Below, piece by piece: positions 1 to 9,604 of a stretch of DNA of 64,000 nucleotides. Numbering within the stretch: position 1 is the first letter of the stretch; every line of letters begins with the position of its first letter. The notes under the pieces are model-generated. The model saw nothing but the letters and a program-made list of their open reading frames with translations. It was not told the DNA's origin and did not search any database. The stretch is from contig QJWJ01000265.1 of the NCBI GenBank assembly GCA_003235365.1, positions 1 through 64,000 of the forward strand, read 5' to 3'. Source of the DNA: Deltaproteobacteria bacterium. Its GTDB lineage: Bacteria; Myxococcota_A; Polyangia; Polyangiales; Polyangiaceae. Both the position numbers and the translations under genes were made by a program.

Positions 1-1270
1 TTTTGGAGCTGGGCTTCTTCCCCTGGTTCACCTTGCTCGGCGCGGTTTTGGGCGAGGGGGATGTCGCGCCCGGTTTGCCTGGCTTGCTCTTGGTTCGTGC
101 GGAGGTTGTGGTCGCCGGGGCGGTGTCGAGTTTGCCTCGCTTCGAGCCGGAGCTGGGCGCGGGCGTCGACGAAATCTCTGTGGGAGCCAGTGCCTTGGAC
201 GCCTGCGGTTGACTGGCGGGCTGTACGTTGGCAGAAGCCGCGCTCTGATCGGCCGCTGCAGCCGCGGCTAGCCCGGGCTGGGCGAGTACGGCTCGTGCCC
301 GCTCTGCGTAGGCAGGAACGCGCAGCAGCCGTTCGAAGTCCAGGGCTGCGCGGCGGTTGAGGCCCAACTTTGCTCGGCACGTTGCACTGTGCCAGGTCGC
401 CGTGTGCGCCAGATGCGTTTCCGGGTACTTCGCTGCCACCGAGTCGAATCGAGGGAGCGCCGTCGAACACCCAGAGGCCTCTTCGGCGGCCAGCGATGCG
501 TACAACTCCGCTGCCGGCGCGTTGTGGCCCCCCGCGCCCACGATTGCGTCGAACTGCTGTTGAGCCGACAGGTAGTCGGCGCGTCGGAATGCGGCCATCG
601 CAGCCGTGTAGGCCCGGTCCTCGGCGCGCTGACGCGCGAGATCGAGCTCGTCTTCGGTGTTCGGTTCGGTTGCTGACGGCGCGGCCACCGCGATGGCGAC
701 GGTGGCCCCCGGCGCGGTCCGTTCCGGCTTGGCCGTCTCGGTGTCGTTCTCTTCCTTCTCCGGGGCTGCGGCAAGTTCCTCTTCCGCTGGCGGCTCGGGC
801 GGCTCGGACGGCTCGACGGCAGCCGTCGGCTCGTTGAGGGGTACCATCACCGCCTCGGGCTCCGGTTTCGGGACTCCGCGTTGACTGACCTGGACCGACG
901 AGGTGTGAGACCCCGGTCGAGGCCGAAGGAATGCCAGGCTCGAGCCGATCATCAGCAGCGCCAGTGCCGCCATCGCGAGCTGAGGTCGCATCGCGTAACC
1001 ACCGATGATCGTCAGACTTCGGCCTAGCCTGACGCGGAGTGGCAACCCCTCGTGAACCCGCCGTTCGGCCGCCAAGATCCGGGCCTCGAAGCTCTCCGGA
1101 GGATCTTCCAGAGGCAAGACCCCGACCTCCCGGGTCGCTTTCAAGCGCGCCAGCAGCTGGCGGCAGCGGGAGCACTGATCGGCGTGGCGGTTGGCTGAGG
1201 CGCGCGTGAGCTCGTCCAGCTCTCCGTACAGCAGGTCCATGAGGACCCTCTCGTAGCGCTCGCAGTCCAT
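1..1270 (-). CDS. Anti-sigma factor with zinc-finger N-terminus, one TM helix and TPR-like periplasmic part (3' end off window)
   Basis: The frame opens at ATG 1270 and stays open to the left edge, so the C-terminus is missing. The N-terminus has the HxxxCxxC pattern of zinc-binding anti-sigma factors (His29, Cys33, Cys36). One hydrophobic helix lies at about residues 97-115. A long Ala/Glu/Pro-rich part follows, then a helical stretch at about 210-330 with TPR-like spacing, then a Ser/Pro/Lys-rich tail. The start codon shares one base with the stop codon of the sigma gene (TGATG), so the two are translationally coupled. Inference: it holds the sigma factor at the membrane, and the periplasmic part senses or binds an envelope component. 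Such a long periplasmic extension is unusual for the family. Confidence 0.8.
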   Translation of the reverse strand, partial: MDCERYERVLMDLLYGELDELTRASANRHADQCSRCRQLLARLKATREVGVLPLEDPPESFEARILAAERRVHEGLPLRVRLGRSLTIIGGYAMRPQLAMAALALLMIGSSLAFLRPRPGSHTSSVQVSQRGVPKPEPEAVMVPLNEPTAAVEPSEPPEPPAEEELAAAPEKEENDTETAKPERTAPGATVAIAVAAPSATEPNTEDELDLARQRAEDRAYTAAMAAFRRADYLSAQQQFDAIVGAGGHNAPAAELYASLAAEEASGCSTALPRFDSVAAKYPETHLAHTATWHSATCRAKLGLNRRAALDFERLLRVPAYAERARAVLAQPGLAAAAAADQSAASANVQPASQPQASKALAPTEISSTPAPSSGSKRGKLDTAPATTTSARTKSKPGKPGATSPSPKTAPSKVNQGKKPSSK

Positions 1271-1935
1271 CACTTCAGTTCCCGGGCGTATTCTTCGAAT
1301 TCGCTCAGCGCCTGTTGAAGGCGCTCGAGGGCGTAGCGCATTCGGCTCTTGACGGTGTTTTCCCCTGCCGCAGTGACTTCGGCGATCTCCTTGAACGGTA
1401 AGTTGCCGATTTCACGCAGCAAAAATACTTCCTTCTGGTCCGGAGGCAGCTCGTCGATGGCGGCGAGGATCGATTTTCCGACCTGCGACGAGGTGGCACT
1501 GCGTTCGACGCTCGAACGCGGTCGGGGATCTGCGATCTCTTCGCCCAGCGCACGCCCGGTTCGGTCGTTGGGCGGGGCGTCCAGGGAGGGGTGCCGACGC
1601 AGACTCTGCTTGCGGGCGTGGTCGATGCACAGGTTGCGCGCGATGGTGTACAGCCACGTGCCGAATCGCGCTTCGTGCTTGAATTCGCCGGCGCGCTGAA
1701 CCACGCGCAGAAACACCTCTTGCCCGATCTCGTCTGCGATGGCGCGATCGCGCACGTGCCGCAGCACGAAGTTGTAGATGTTCGTCTGGTGCCGTTTCAC
1801 CAGGATGCCGAACGCATCCCTGTCACCCCGTTGGTAACGCGCCATCAACAGCTCGTCACTGGCTTCGTCGCTTGGATGCGAGCGGGCCGGGACGTTTCGC
1901 TGTCGGTTTGGGGGAACGGCTCGTCTGCGCTGCAA
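1270..1935 (-). CDS. ECF-type RNA polymerase sigma-70 family sigma factor
   Basis: It has sigma region 2 (RGDRDAF followed by the QEVFLRV and FGTWLYTIARN core) and sigma region 4 (LPPDQKEVFLLREI, then an EIAEV...ENTVKSRM helix-turn-helix). Regions 1 and 3 are absent, as in extracytoplasmic-function sigma factors. The frame is open to 2115, but sequence before the conserved core looks non-coding. I chose TTG 1935 because AGGA lies about 7 bases upstream. ATG 1845, immediately before MARYQRGD, is an equally reasonable start and gives a typical 191-residue ECF length. The gene is divergent from the envelope operon starting at 2194 and precedes its anti-sigma gene, so it may control that operon. 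No target promoter could be confirmed. Confidence 0.85.
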   Translation of the reverse strand: MQRRRAVPPNRQRNVPARSHPSDEASDELLMARYQRGDRDAFGILVKRHQTNIYNFVLRHVRDRAIADEIGQEVFLRVVQRAGEFKHEARFGTWLYTIARNLCIDHARKQSLRRHPSLDAPPNDRTGRALGEEIADPRPRSSVERSATSSQVGKSILAAIDELPPDQKEVFLLREIGNLPFKEIAEVTAAGENTVKSRMRYALERLQQALSEFEEYARELK

Positions 1936-2193
1936 GGGCGGATCCTGGTCGTGAGCCCTGGGTTGACGGAGCAACGCATGTATCGCTGCATTGCCTCGGG
2001 AAGAGGCGTCGGGATTGGTGAACCAGTCTATCGGTGTTCGCTGCTCGGAGCGAGCAGAAACTTTGCCACAGAAAACCCAAAAAGCCCGGTTGCGTTCTGT
2101 CGCGTCACAAACCAAAATTCCCGTCGCGGCGAGCTCCCTTTTGGAGAATCACCCACAGTTTTCAAGGTTGGTCGAAGGAACGCTCGAGGGAAG

Positions 2194-3096
2194 ATGAAAC
2201 TGCACCACGTTTTGATGGCCGCATTCGCGTGTCTTTGCCTGCTCCTGATGCCCGCCGGTTACGCGAGTGCCGAACAAACCAAGGCGAGCACCGGCAACAG
2301 CTCTGCGAGCGGCAAGACCACCAAAGCCAAAGCTGCGCCCGCGAAAGCCAAGGCAGGGTCCGAGGCATCGAAGACGTCGTCGGGGAGCTTCGGTGCTGCG
2401 GCGCCTGCGACCGCGAAGCAGCCCGCCGCGAAGCCCGCAACTGCAGCACCGAGCAAGCCTGCGACGCCGCCGGCGAAGACTGCCGGAGCACCCGCGCAAC
2501 CGGTTGCCCCGCCGACGAAGAAAGCCTCCAAAGGCAAGCAGAGTGATGATTTGGCTGCGGAATACGTCGTGCGCCTGCGCGATTTGGAGTCCCGCGTCGA
2601 GGAGCTCAAGGAACAGATTCGACGTAGCCACACGCGCTTGAGCTTGCTGAGCGAATCCGTGTTGGAGTCTGGCGTCGGTGGAGCCGAGGCGAAAATCGAG
2701 TTCCGCAACGAGATGTCGAACGCCTTTCGTGTTTCGACGGTGATGGTCGTGCTCGACGGCGCGGTTCAGTACAACGAGACAGGCAAAGAGGCACCGCACG
2801 CCAGGCAGAAGACGACGCCGATCTTCGAGGGGTCCATTCCGCCGGGTGATCACACGCTGCAAGTAGTCGTGAAGCTGCAAGGTCACGGCTACGGCGTGTT
2901 CTCGTACTTGCGTGGATACACGTTCGAGACGAACAAGACGATGACTTTCACCGTGCGTCAAGGCAAGGCCGTGAAGCTGTCGATCATCTCTTACGAGAAG
3001 GGTACGGCAACGACACCGCTCAACGAGCGTCCGGATTTGCGATTCCGCGAGGACCCGTTGGAGGGCGCAGAGGCTGCCGACGTCGGGGCTCCATGA
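2194..3096 (+). CDS. Exported coiled-coil protein, first gene of the Glt-like operon
   Basis: ATG 2194 follows a GAGGGA ribosome site and gives a signal peptide of about 25 residues ending in YASA. A Lys/Ala/Pro-rich linker covers roughly residues 28-112. Next come a heptad-like coiled coil at about 113-155 (rich in LESRVEELKEQ) and a compact beta-rich domain to the end, with a PGDHTLQVV stretch. The low-complexity linker could attract false dihydrolipoamide acetyltransferase matches, but no lipoyl or catalytic domain is seen. The stop overlaps the start of the next gene (ATGA), so it is co-translated with the TPR protein. Probably periplasmic and structural. I do not recognise the family by name. 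Confidence 0.8.
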   Translation: MKLHHVLMAAFACLCLLLMPAGYASAEQTKASTGNSSASGKTTKAKAAPAKAKAGSEASKTSSGSFGAAAPATAKQPAAKPATAAPSKPATPPAKTAGAPAQPVAPPTKKASKGKQSDDLAAEYVVRLRDLESRVEELKEQIRRSHTRLSLLSESVLESGVGGAEAKIEFRNEMSNAFRVSTVMVVLDGAVQYNETGKEAPHARQKTTPIFEGSIPPGDHTLQVVVKLQGHGYGVFSYLRGYTFETNKTMTFTVRQGKAVKLSIISYEKGTATTPLNERPDLRFREDPLEGAEAADVGAP

Positions 3097-5468
3097 GTTG
3101 GCGACCCGTCGCGCTGCGCCTCGGCGCAGCCACCTGCAGCGTGCTGATTTGCGGTAGCGCTCTGGCGCTCTCCGAAGACGAAGCGATCGGAGTGGCGCAG
3201 CTCGCCACGCAACAGGTAGAGGCTGAAGCGCTTGCGCTCAACGGTCGCCAGCAGATTGGACCGAAGTCCGCAACGGAGCGCTTGGCGATCGGTGAGATGC
3301 TTCAGCGCAATGGCGACCACGATACGGCGATCGACGTCCTCAATCAGGTGTTGGAGCTGTATCGGCAAGGCAAGGCCGACGACGCGACGCACGCCGATGC
3401 GCTGTTCTTGCTTGCCGAAAGCTACTTCCGCACGCACCAGCTCACGTCAGCTCGCCGTCATCTGCGCGAATTGGTCAGCCGCGGAAACCAGGAGGACTAC
3501 GCAGCGCACACCGGGCGCGCGCTCAGTCGTCTGGTCGACGTCGCGCTGCGTCGCCGGTTTCCGCAGGAGTTGGACTTCGTGTTCGAGCAATTGGCGAAGC
3601 TCGGAAATGACGATCCGGATGGTTCCTTGCGCTATGCGCGGGGCAAGGCGAGCTTCTCGGCAGGGCGCTACGATGAGGCCATTGGAGCATTGACGTCGAT
3701 TCCCGCGTCGTCACCGATGGCGTTTCAGGCGGAGTACTTGTTGGGTGTCGTTTACACCAATCAAGCCGCTGGCGACAACGCTCGGCCGGCTCGCCCCGAG
3801 GATGCGGCGAAGGTGCCCGAGGTATCACAGCGGTTCGCTCTGGCGATCTTGCAGTTCCAGCGCGTGACGACGCTGACCCCCCGTACTCCCGACCAGCAGC
3901 ACGTCGTCGACTTGGCCTGGATGGCATTGGGTCGCCTGTTCTACGAAACCGAGAACCCGCTCGATGCCGTCGACGCCTACGCGCGCATCAGCCGAGAGTC
4001 GCCCGAGTTCGCGACGATGCTTTTCGAGCTCGCGTGGGTTTACGTTCAGCTGGAAGACTTCGTTCAAGCGCAAGACACCCTCGAGGTTCTGGAGATCTAC
4101 GCGCCCGAGAGTCTCGGTCTTGCTGAAGGTGCGTTGCTTCGCGCCGATCTGATGCTTCGCTCGAAGCAGTTTCCCGAAGCCCTGCTGGCCTACCAGAGTG
4201 TACGAAACCGCTTTGCACCGGCCTACGAGCAGCTGGAGGCCTTCCTCGAGGAGCACTCGACCCCGGCGGCCTACTACGACAGTCTCGTCGAGCAGCGTCT
4301 GGGAGCGCGCACCAGTGGAGCTTTGCCTCCGGCAATCATGGAATGGGTGCGAGAGGTCGAAGACGAACGTGCGTTTGCGTTGATCGACGACGTGACCCGA
4401 TCGCGACAGATGATTACCGAGTCGGTTCGCTTGGCCAAGACCATGGGAGGTGTGCTCAGTGCGCCGACCAAAGCGCGAGCCTTTCCCGTGCTGCGGACTC
4501 AGATTCAGCAGACACTGGGCTTGCTCAACAAGCTGCAAGTTGCCAAGCGTGCGATGGCCGAAATGCTCGGTGAGCTCGACGCGGGGGCTGGCGGGGAACT
4601 GGCCAAGGTACGTTCCGAGCGGCAAGCGTTGATGGCGAAGGTGGCCGCGTTGCCGGTGGAGCTGCGGGACTTTCTCACGCGCGAGGCCGCCGCCAATCGG
4701 CAATGGGACTCCACGTCGCAGACGTTGCAGCAGCTGAGCTTGGAGACGGACAGCATGCGCGCCATCGTCAACGGCCTACGACGCATGTTGCGCGAAGCTG
4801 ACGAGTTCGGCATCGCGATGACGGCGGCCCGCAAGTCTCAGCTTCAGCGCGAATTGAAAGCCAGCGAGGCGGACCTGGACGTCTATCAGAAACGAATCAC
4901 GGAGTACCGTGAGCAGCTGGAGCGCGGTCGCCTTCAAGTCGGTTTCGGGGGGAGTAGCTACGCCGAAGACGAGCGGTTGCGCCGCCAGTTCAGCGCCCTG
5001 GTGGCCAAGGAGTTCGCTCTGGCCCGTTCCGGCGCAGCCGGGGAAGATGCCGCCGAATTCGCTGCCCGGGCCTCGGCGCTCCTCGAGCGCATCGGCCGCG
5101 TGGAAGCCCGCATCGCGACGCTCAATACTCACTACACTTCCGACGTCGACGAAAAGGCGGCGGTACTGTTGCGCGAGGTCGAAATTGAGGCGCACCAAGT
5201 GAGCGACGATTCGCAGCGCTTGGATGTGCTCGATCAGCAGGCTCGCCATCTGTTTGGCGAAGTGGCGATGCACAGCTTCAGCTCCGTCAAAGACAAGTTG
5301 GGGAGCTTGCTGTTGCGAGCCGACATCGGTATCGCTCAGGAGGCTTGGGAGGTGCGCCAGGCACACTTCGATTTGATGCAGAACCTGCAACGTCTACGCG
5401 CCAAGCGCGAGAGCTACCTGAACGACGAGTTCAAGGAAGTCCTGCACGACGGTGGGGAGGAACCTTGA
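3093..5468 (+). CDS. Exported TPR and coiled-coil protein
   Basis: 791 residues. A signal peptide covers about residues 1-25 (hydrophobic run ending SALAL). Helical repeats of TPR type fill roughly residues 60-400, seen as repeated A..Y..G pairs such as ALFLLAESYF and ALGRLFYETENP. The second half (about 430-780) is long amphipathic helices with coiled-coil spacing. The ATG overlaps the upstream stop by four bases, and its own stop overlaps the next gene, so it is mid-operon. By position before a GltD-like protein it may be a further scaffold subunit of the same trans-envelope complex. It has no enzymatic motif. Homology to a particular Myxococcus Glt protein cannot be fixed by eye. Confidence 0.85.
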   Translation: MSWRPVALRLGAATCSVLICGSALALSEDEAIGVAQLATQQVEAEALALNGRQQIGPKSATERLAIGEMLQRNGDHDTAIDVLNQVLELYRQGKADDATHADALFLLAESYFRTHQLTSARRHLRELVSRGNQEDYAAHTGRALSRLVDVALRRRFPQELDFVFEQLAKLGNDDPDGSLRYARGKASFSAGRYDEAIGALTSIPASSPMAFQAEYLLGVVYTNQAAGDNARPARPEDAAKVPEVSQRFALAILQFQRVTTLTPRTPDQQHVVDLAWMALGRLFYETENPLDAVDAYARISRESPEFATMLFELAWVYVQLEDFVQAQDTLEVLEIYAPESLGLAEGALLRADLMLRSKQFPEALLAYQSVRNRFAPAYEQLEAFLEEHSTPAAYYDSLVEQRLGARTSGALPPAIMEWVREVEDERAFALIDDVTRSRQMITESVRLAKTMGGVLSAPTKARAFPVLRTQIQQTLGLLNKLQVAKRAMAEMLGELDAGAGGELAKVRSERQALMAKVAALPVELRDFLTREAAANRQWDSTSQTLQQLSLETDSMRAIVNGLRRMLREADEFGIAMTAARKSQLQRELKASEADLDVYQKRITEYREQLERGRLQVGFGGSSYAEDERLRRQFSALVAKEFALARSGAAGEDAAEFAARASALLERIGRVEARIATLNTHYTSDVDEKAAVLLREVEIEAHQVSDDSQRLDVLDQQARHLFGEVAMHSFSSVKDKLGSLLLRADIGIAQEAWEVRQAHFDLMQNLQRLRAKRESYLNDEFKEVLHDGGEEP

Positions 5469-8400
5469 GTCACCGCATGCCTCGGCCGCGCCGGAGTTTG
5501 GCAGCGTGGATGCTCGGTGCCGCGATCGGGTTTTGGACCTGCGGGGTGGGGGCCATCGACAATCCACGCGCCGACGAAACCGCGCCCGCTCCGTCGGTGC
5601 CAGCCCCGTCCGGCAAAGAGATCTCGAAGGCTCAGTCGAACCAAGCCAAGCGAAACTCCAGCCGAAGGAGTGAACTGCCGTCGCGTCCCGAGCCGACGCC
5701 CGCCCAGCTTGCGGCGCTGGCCGAGATGGAACGCGAAGCGCAGCTGTACGCGCAGGGCGCCCAAGAGTATCGCCGAGCGCAAACCCAGATCGTCAAGCAC
5801 CACTACGAAGAGCGGCGGCGTCGACTGATCACGTATCTGGATCGGGAAATCGAGCTCGAGAAGGAACGAGTCGCTCAGACCCGTGAGATCGCCATGCGGC
5901 GTCTCGAGGAGTTCGTCACGCGCTACAGTGGGCCAAACGCCGACCCTCAGGCCACGCCGGAAGCGATGTACCGGCTCGCAGCGCTCTACGAAGAGAAAGG
6001 TCGCGCCGACTTCGATCTGGCGATCGAAAAAGCGTTGGCTCCCGCAGTCGGCTTGTATCGACAGATCATCGCGGAGTTCCCTGAATACAAGGAGATCGCT
6101 GGTGTTCACTACTACCTCGGGCACGCGCTCAACGATTCTGGCCGCCTGGAAGAGGCTCAACAGGCCTGGCGAGCACTCGTTTGTTCGAACCACTACAGCG
6201 TGAGTGACGACCCGAAGGACAAGTCGAAGGTCTTGTTGCAACCACTGGCGCAGGACCACGACGATGCTTTCTGGAACGAGTGGTATGCGCGCAATCCAAT
6301 CCCGCTCGACCAGCGAACGGTGGATCAACAGCGCTCCAAGCGTGAAGAACAGATCTACGTCGACCCGTACGAGCAATGTATCGCCCTGCCGCAGGAGGTC
6401 GACCCCGGTCAGGAGCCGCGTTACCTGGCCGAAGTGTGGTGGCAGTTGGGTAACTATCACTTCGACCAGCTCGATGCCGGCGGGGGGCCCTACGCTTTCA
6501 ATCGCGCTGCGACTTGTTACGAAGCGTCGATGCGCTATCAGAAGCCGCCGCTGTACGGCGTAGCGATGTACAAGCGCGCCTGGACCTACTACAAACAGCA
6601 GCGCTATCGCGACGCGGTTCACTGGTACGTGGAGCTGCTGCGGCACGCGGACGAACAGGAGAAGGAAACCGGCGATCCGGGGGCCGACTTTCGCAGCGAG
6701 GCGTACACGTACATCGCTGGGTCGCTGACCTATGGTGACTTCGATGGGCCGCCGGCACAGCACCCGTTCATCCCGCGCGTCGACGTCCTGGACGAGGAAA
6801 CGGATTCGGTGCGCGCCGAGGAGCGCCTACAGATTGCCATCGCGAGAGTGCAGGACCCCCAACTCATCCCGCAGGACGAGAAGTGGACCGTCGAGATCTA
6901 CAAGGCGCTGGCCAAAGAGTTCACCGAGATTTCTCAGAATCGCAATGCGGTGACGACGTTGGAGCTGACGCTGCGCAAGTTCCCCCTCGATCGCGACGCG
7001 CCCGTGATTCAGGATCGAGTCGCCGAGCTGTACGACGAACTGGCGAAGCTCGCCCCGGACAGGTCTGCGGTGCGCGAAGAAGCACTGGCCGCGGCGCTGG
7101 CCGCCCGCACCAAACTGGCAGACTACGTCGGCGACACACCGTGGACTCAAGCGAATCGCGAGGACGTCGAAGCGATTCAGCAGGCGGAGTTGTTGGTGCG
7201 CAAGGGGCTTCAACGCGCTGCTGCCGACCACACGAACGCCGCGCGGACGCTCGTCGCGAAGGCGAAGCAGTTGAGCGACCAGCTCGTGCAGCGGCAACTG
7301 CTGGATGAAGCGATTTCCGAGTACCGCCAGGCAGCGAAGGGTTGGCGTGGCTACATCGACCAGGACCCGAATGCCGTCGATGCCTACGAAAGCCGGTTCT
7401 GGCTGGCTGACGCGAGTTTCTGGAACGTCGTCTTGCAGGTGCAGGTAGGGCGCACGCCTGGTGTGGATGAGGTGAACGCAGCAATGGATTCGGCGCGGCG
7501 CGTGCGAGACTCCAACGAAGACGACCAGTATCTGCAGCCCGCCGCCTACTACCTCGTGGTACTTGCCGACAAGCTGCTCGAAGCGCGCTACTCGGACTAT
7601 GTGGTCAGCGGCGGAACACGCGGCTTTCCAAGGCGCGCCGAGGTCGCGTTTTCAGGTGAGGGCGACGCTCGACGCCCCGTTCGCCTCGACGTTCCGCGCG
7701 AGGTGCAGCAGGCGGTGCGTGCTCGGGACGAGTACAACGAGTCGATCTCCTTCGAAGAAGACCCACAGAAGAACGGCCTGCTCTACGCGTTTCAAGCGGC
7801 TGATCATTACTTCGTTTATGGTCAGTTCGACGAAGCCCAGCGGCGGTTCGATCAAATTTACCAGGCCTACTGCGGCTCCAACGAGTGGGGCTACAAGGCT
7901 TGGGAGAAGTTGATCAGCATGAGCAACTTCCAAGGCGATGCCGCTCGGAGTCGACAACTCGTCGACTCCAAGAGCTGTGCATTCGACGAGGAGACGCGAC
8001 TCGCCGAAGACGCGATCCGCACACCCGTACGCCAAGGTGTGGCCTACCTCGATGCACGCAAGCTCTACGACGAAGCCGAGAAGCTGGCGAAGGGGCCTGC
8101 CCGCGACGCAAAGTGGCGCGAGGCGGCGGCCGCGTACAAGGTGGCGTTGGATGCGGCTCCGGACCGGGACGAAGCGCCTGAAGCGGCGATGAATGGCGCG
8201 TATGCTTACAAGCAGGTCGGCGAGTACGACCGTGCCATCGAGATGTATGAACTGTTCATCTCGCGATACGGCAACGACGACAAGCTGCGCGCGCTGCGGG
8301 AAGGTGATCCGGATGCCAAACCACCGGTCGAAGCCAGTCCCGCGAAGTACGAAGACCGAGTCAAGTATCTCAAGGGGGCCTACGACGCGCTAGCGAACGC

Positions 8401-9604
8401 CTACGTTCTGTTCTTCGATTACCCGAAGGCCGCCGTCACTTTCGAGTCAATCGGCAAGAGTGATCACTTCTCGACGACGGAGCGCAAGGAGTCAGCCCAG
8501 CAGGCAATGAACCTCTACGCCAGTTTGGGCGATGCCAAAGCCATGGGGCAGGCACGAGACGCGTTTGCTCGCCTGGGCGCAACACCGGCCGAGCTTGCCG
8601 AGGCTGACTTCGTCCTCGCCAGTTCGTCACTCAAGCAATGGGATCAATACAGCCCGGACGCTGGCGCCAACCGCGCGGCACGACAGCGCGCCGAGGGGGA
8701 GATGCAGCGCTACTTCAGCGCACACGAAAACGAACCGCAGGCGCAACGCTACGTGGTCGAAGCTGCACACTGGATGGCGAAGCTCAAGGCGTCTGCGAAG
8801 GACACCGGCAGCGAAGCGAAGTGGTGGGAGAGAGCCATTGCGGCATTCAGCCAGCTAAAGGCCAACTCACCCAAAGGCAGCAACGGCGTCAATGAAGCGC
8901 TGGGTTCGCGAGCGGCGACCCTTGCCGCGGAAGGGGCGTACTCACTGCTCGATAGTCAGATTCGAGCCAAGTTCGACTACGACAGTGGCCACCACCGTTT
9001 CAAGGGCACGCCGCAGCAAGTGCTGAGTGACTACCAAGCGGCCGCCAAACAAGCGAAGTCTTGGTACGACCAACTGCAATCCATCGTCGATGACTACGGG
9101 TCGCCGCAGTGGGGCACCTCCGCCATCGCTCGTCAGGGCACGCTCTACGATTCTCTGCGCTCGGGCTTGTACAACGTGCGACCACCCGAGTTGCAGATGT
9201 TCGACGCCAAGACCGAGAAACTTCTGCAACGCGCCGAAGAGAGCGACAACTTCGAACTGCAGGACAAGGCGGACGCGGTCCGACTCAAGGTCGAGACCGC
9301 GTGGCGTGATCAACGAGATCGAGAGCTTGCCAGCGCCGACCAGATCGTCGTCGACCGCTACGGTGCCGCATTGGTGTTGGCGCGCCGGTACAACCTTTCG
9401 ACACCCGCCGTCGCGCGAGCGACGCGTCGGCTCGCCTTCCTCACCGACGTCATCGGCGAGGACAAGATGGCCATGTACGCAAATCGGGTCAACGAGTTGA
9501 ACTACGCGCCTGGCATGTTCCCGCGCTTGCGCCCTGGGATGGTCACAGCGCCGGATCCGAGCGGCTATCCCGGCCCATCTCCCGATGCGGGAGGCCGACC
9601 ATGA
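5465..9604 (+). CDS. Large exported TPR protein, GltD/AgmU-like by position and architecture
   Basis: About 1379 residues. I chose TTG 5465: a GGAGG lies 4 bases upstream and the codon overlaps the preceding stop (TTGA). ATG 5477 is the alternative and is 16 bases from that site. A signal peptide is followed by a Pro/Ala linker, a helical segment (about 75-150), and then TPR-type helix pairs through most of the protein, e.g. AMYRLAALYEEKG, GVHYYLGHALNDSG and AYKQVGEYDRAIEMYELFI. The C-terminus is Pro/Gly-rich. In Myxococcus, AgmU (GltD) is a periplasmic protein of more than 1000 residues with many TPRs, encoded just before the TPR protein AglT (GltE). The same order is seen here, so a GltD-like role is inferred. 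Confidence 0.85.
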   Translation: MSHRMPRPRRSLAAWMLGAAIGFWTCGVGAIDNPRADETAPAPSVPAPSGKEISKAQSNQAKRNSSRRSELPSRPEPTPAQLAALAEMEREAQLYAQGAQEYRRAQTQIVKHHYEERRRRLITYLDREIELEKERVAQTREIAMRRLEEFVTRYSGPNADPQATPEAMYRLAALYEEKGRADFDLAIEKALAPAVGLYRQIIAEFPEYKEIAGVHYYLGHALNDSGRLEEAQQAWRALVCSNHYSVSDDPKDKSKVLLQPLAQDHDDAFWNEWYARNPIPLDQRTVDQQRSKREEQIYVDPYEQCIALPQEVDPGQEPRYLAEVWWQLGNYHFDQLDAGGGPYAFNRAATCYEASMRYQKPPLYGVAMYKRAWTYYKQQRYRDAVHWYVELLRHADEQEKETGDPGADFRSEAYTYIAGSLTYGDFDGPPAQHPFIPRVDVLDEETDSVRAEERLQIAIARVQDPQLIPQDEKWTVEIYKALAKEFTEISQNRNAVTTLELTLRKFPLDRDAPVIQDRVAELYDELAKLAPDRSAVREEALAAALAARTKLADYVGDTPWTQANREDVEAIQQAELLVRKGLQRAAADHTNAARTLVAKAKQLSDQLVQRQLLDEAISEYRQAAKGWRGYIDQDPNAVDAYESRFWLADASFWNVVLQVQVGRTPGVDEVNAAMDSARRVRDSNEDDQYLQPAAYYLVVLADKLLEARYSDYVVSGGTRGFPRRAEVAFSGEGDARRPVRLDVPREVQQAVRARDEYNESISFEEDPQKNGLLYAFQAADHYFVYGQFDEAQRRFDQIYQAYCGSNEWGYKAWEKLISMSNFQGDAARSRQLVDSKSCAFDEETRLAEDAIRTPVRQGVAYLDARKLYDEAEKLAKGPARDAKWREAAAAYKVALDAAPDRDEAPEAAMNGAYAYKQVGEYDRAIEMYELFISRYGNDDKLRALREGDPDAKPPVEASPAKYEDRVKYLKGAYDALANAYVLFFDYPKAAVTFESIGKSDHFSTTERKESAQQAMNLYASLGDAKAMGQARDAFARLGATPAELAEADFVLASSSLKQWDQYSPDAGANRAARQRAEGEMQRYFSAHENEPQAQRYVVEAAHWMAKLKASAKDTGSEAKWWERAIAAFSQLKANSPKGSNGVNEALGSRAATLAAEGAYSLLDSQIRAKFDYDSGHHRFKGTPQQVLSDYQAAAKQAKSWYDQLQSIVDDYGSPQWGTSAIARQGTLYDSLRSGLYNVRPPELQMFDAKTEKLLQRAEESDNFELQDKADAVRLKVETAWRDQRDRELASADQIVVDRYGAALVLARRYNLSTPAVARATRRLAFLTDVIGEDKMAMYANRVNELNYAPGMFPRLRPGMVTAPDPSGYPGPSPDAGGRP

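Noticed and set aside
1591-2193. Long upstream extension of the 2194 gene frame on the plus strand
   Set aside because: It overlaps the sigma factor gene on the opposite strand, and the clear signal peptide and ribosome site place the start at 2194.
2149-2961. 270-codon minus-strand frame opposite the first Glt-like operon gene
   Set aside because: The opposite strand encodes a signal peptide, linker and coiled coil with good codon usage. The minus frame is Arg/Leu-rich and without motifs.
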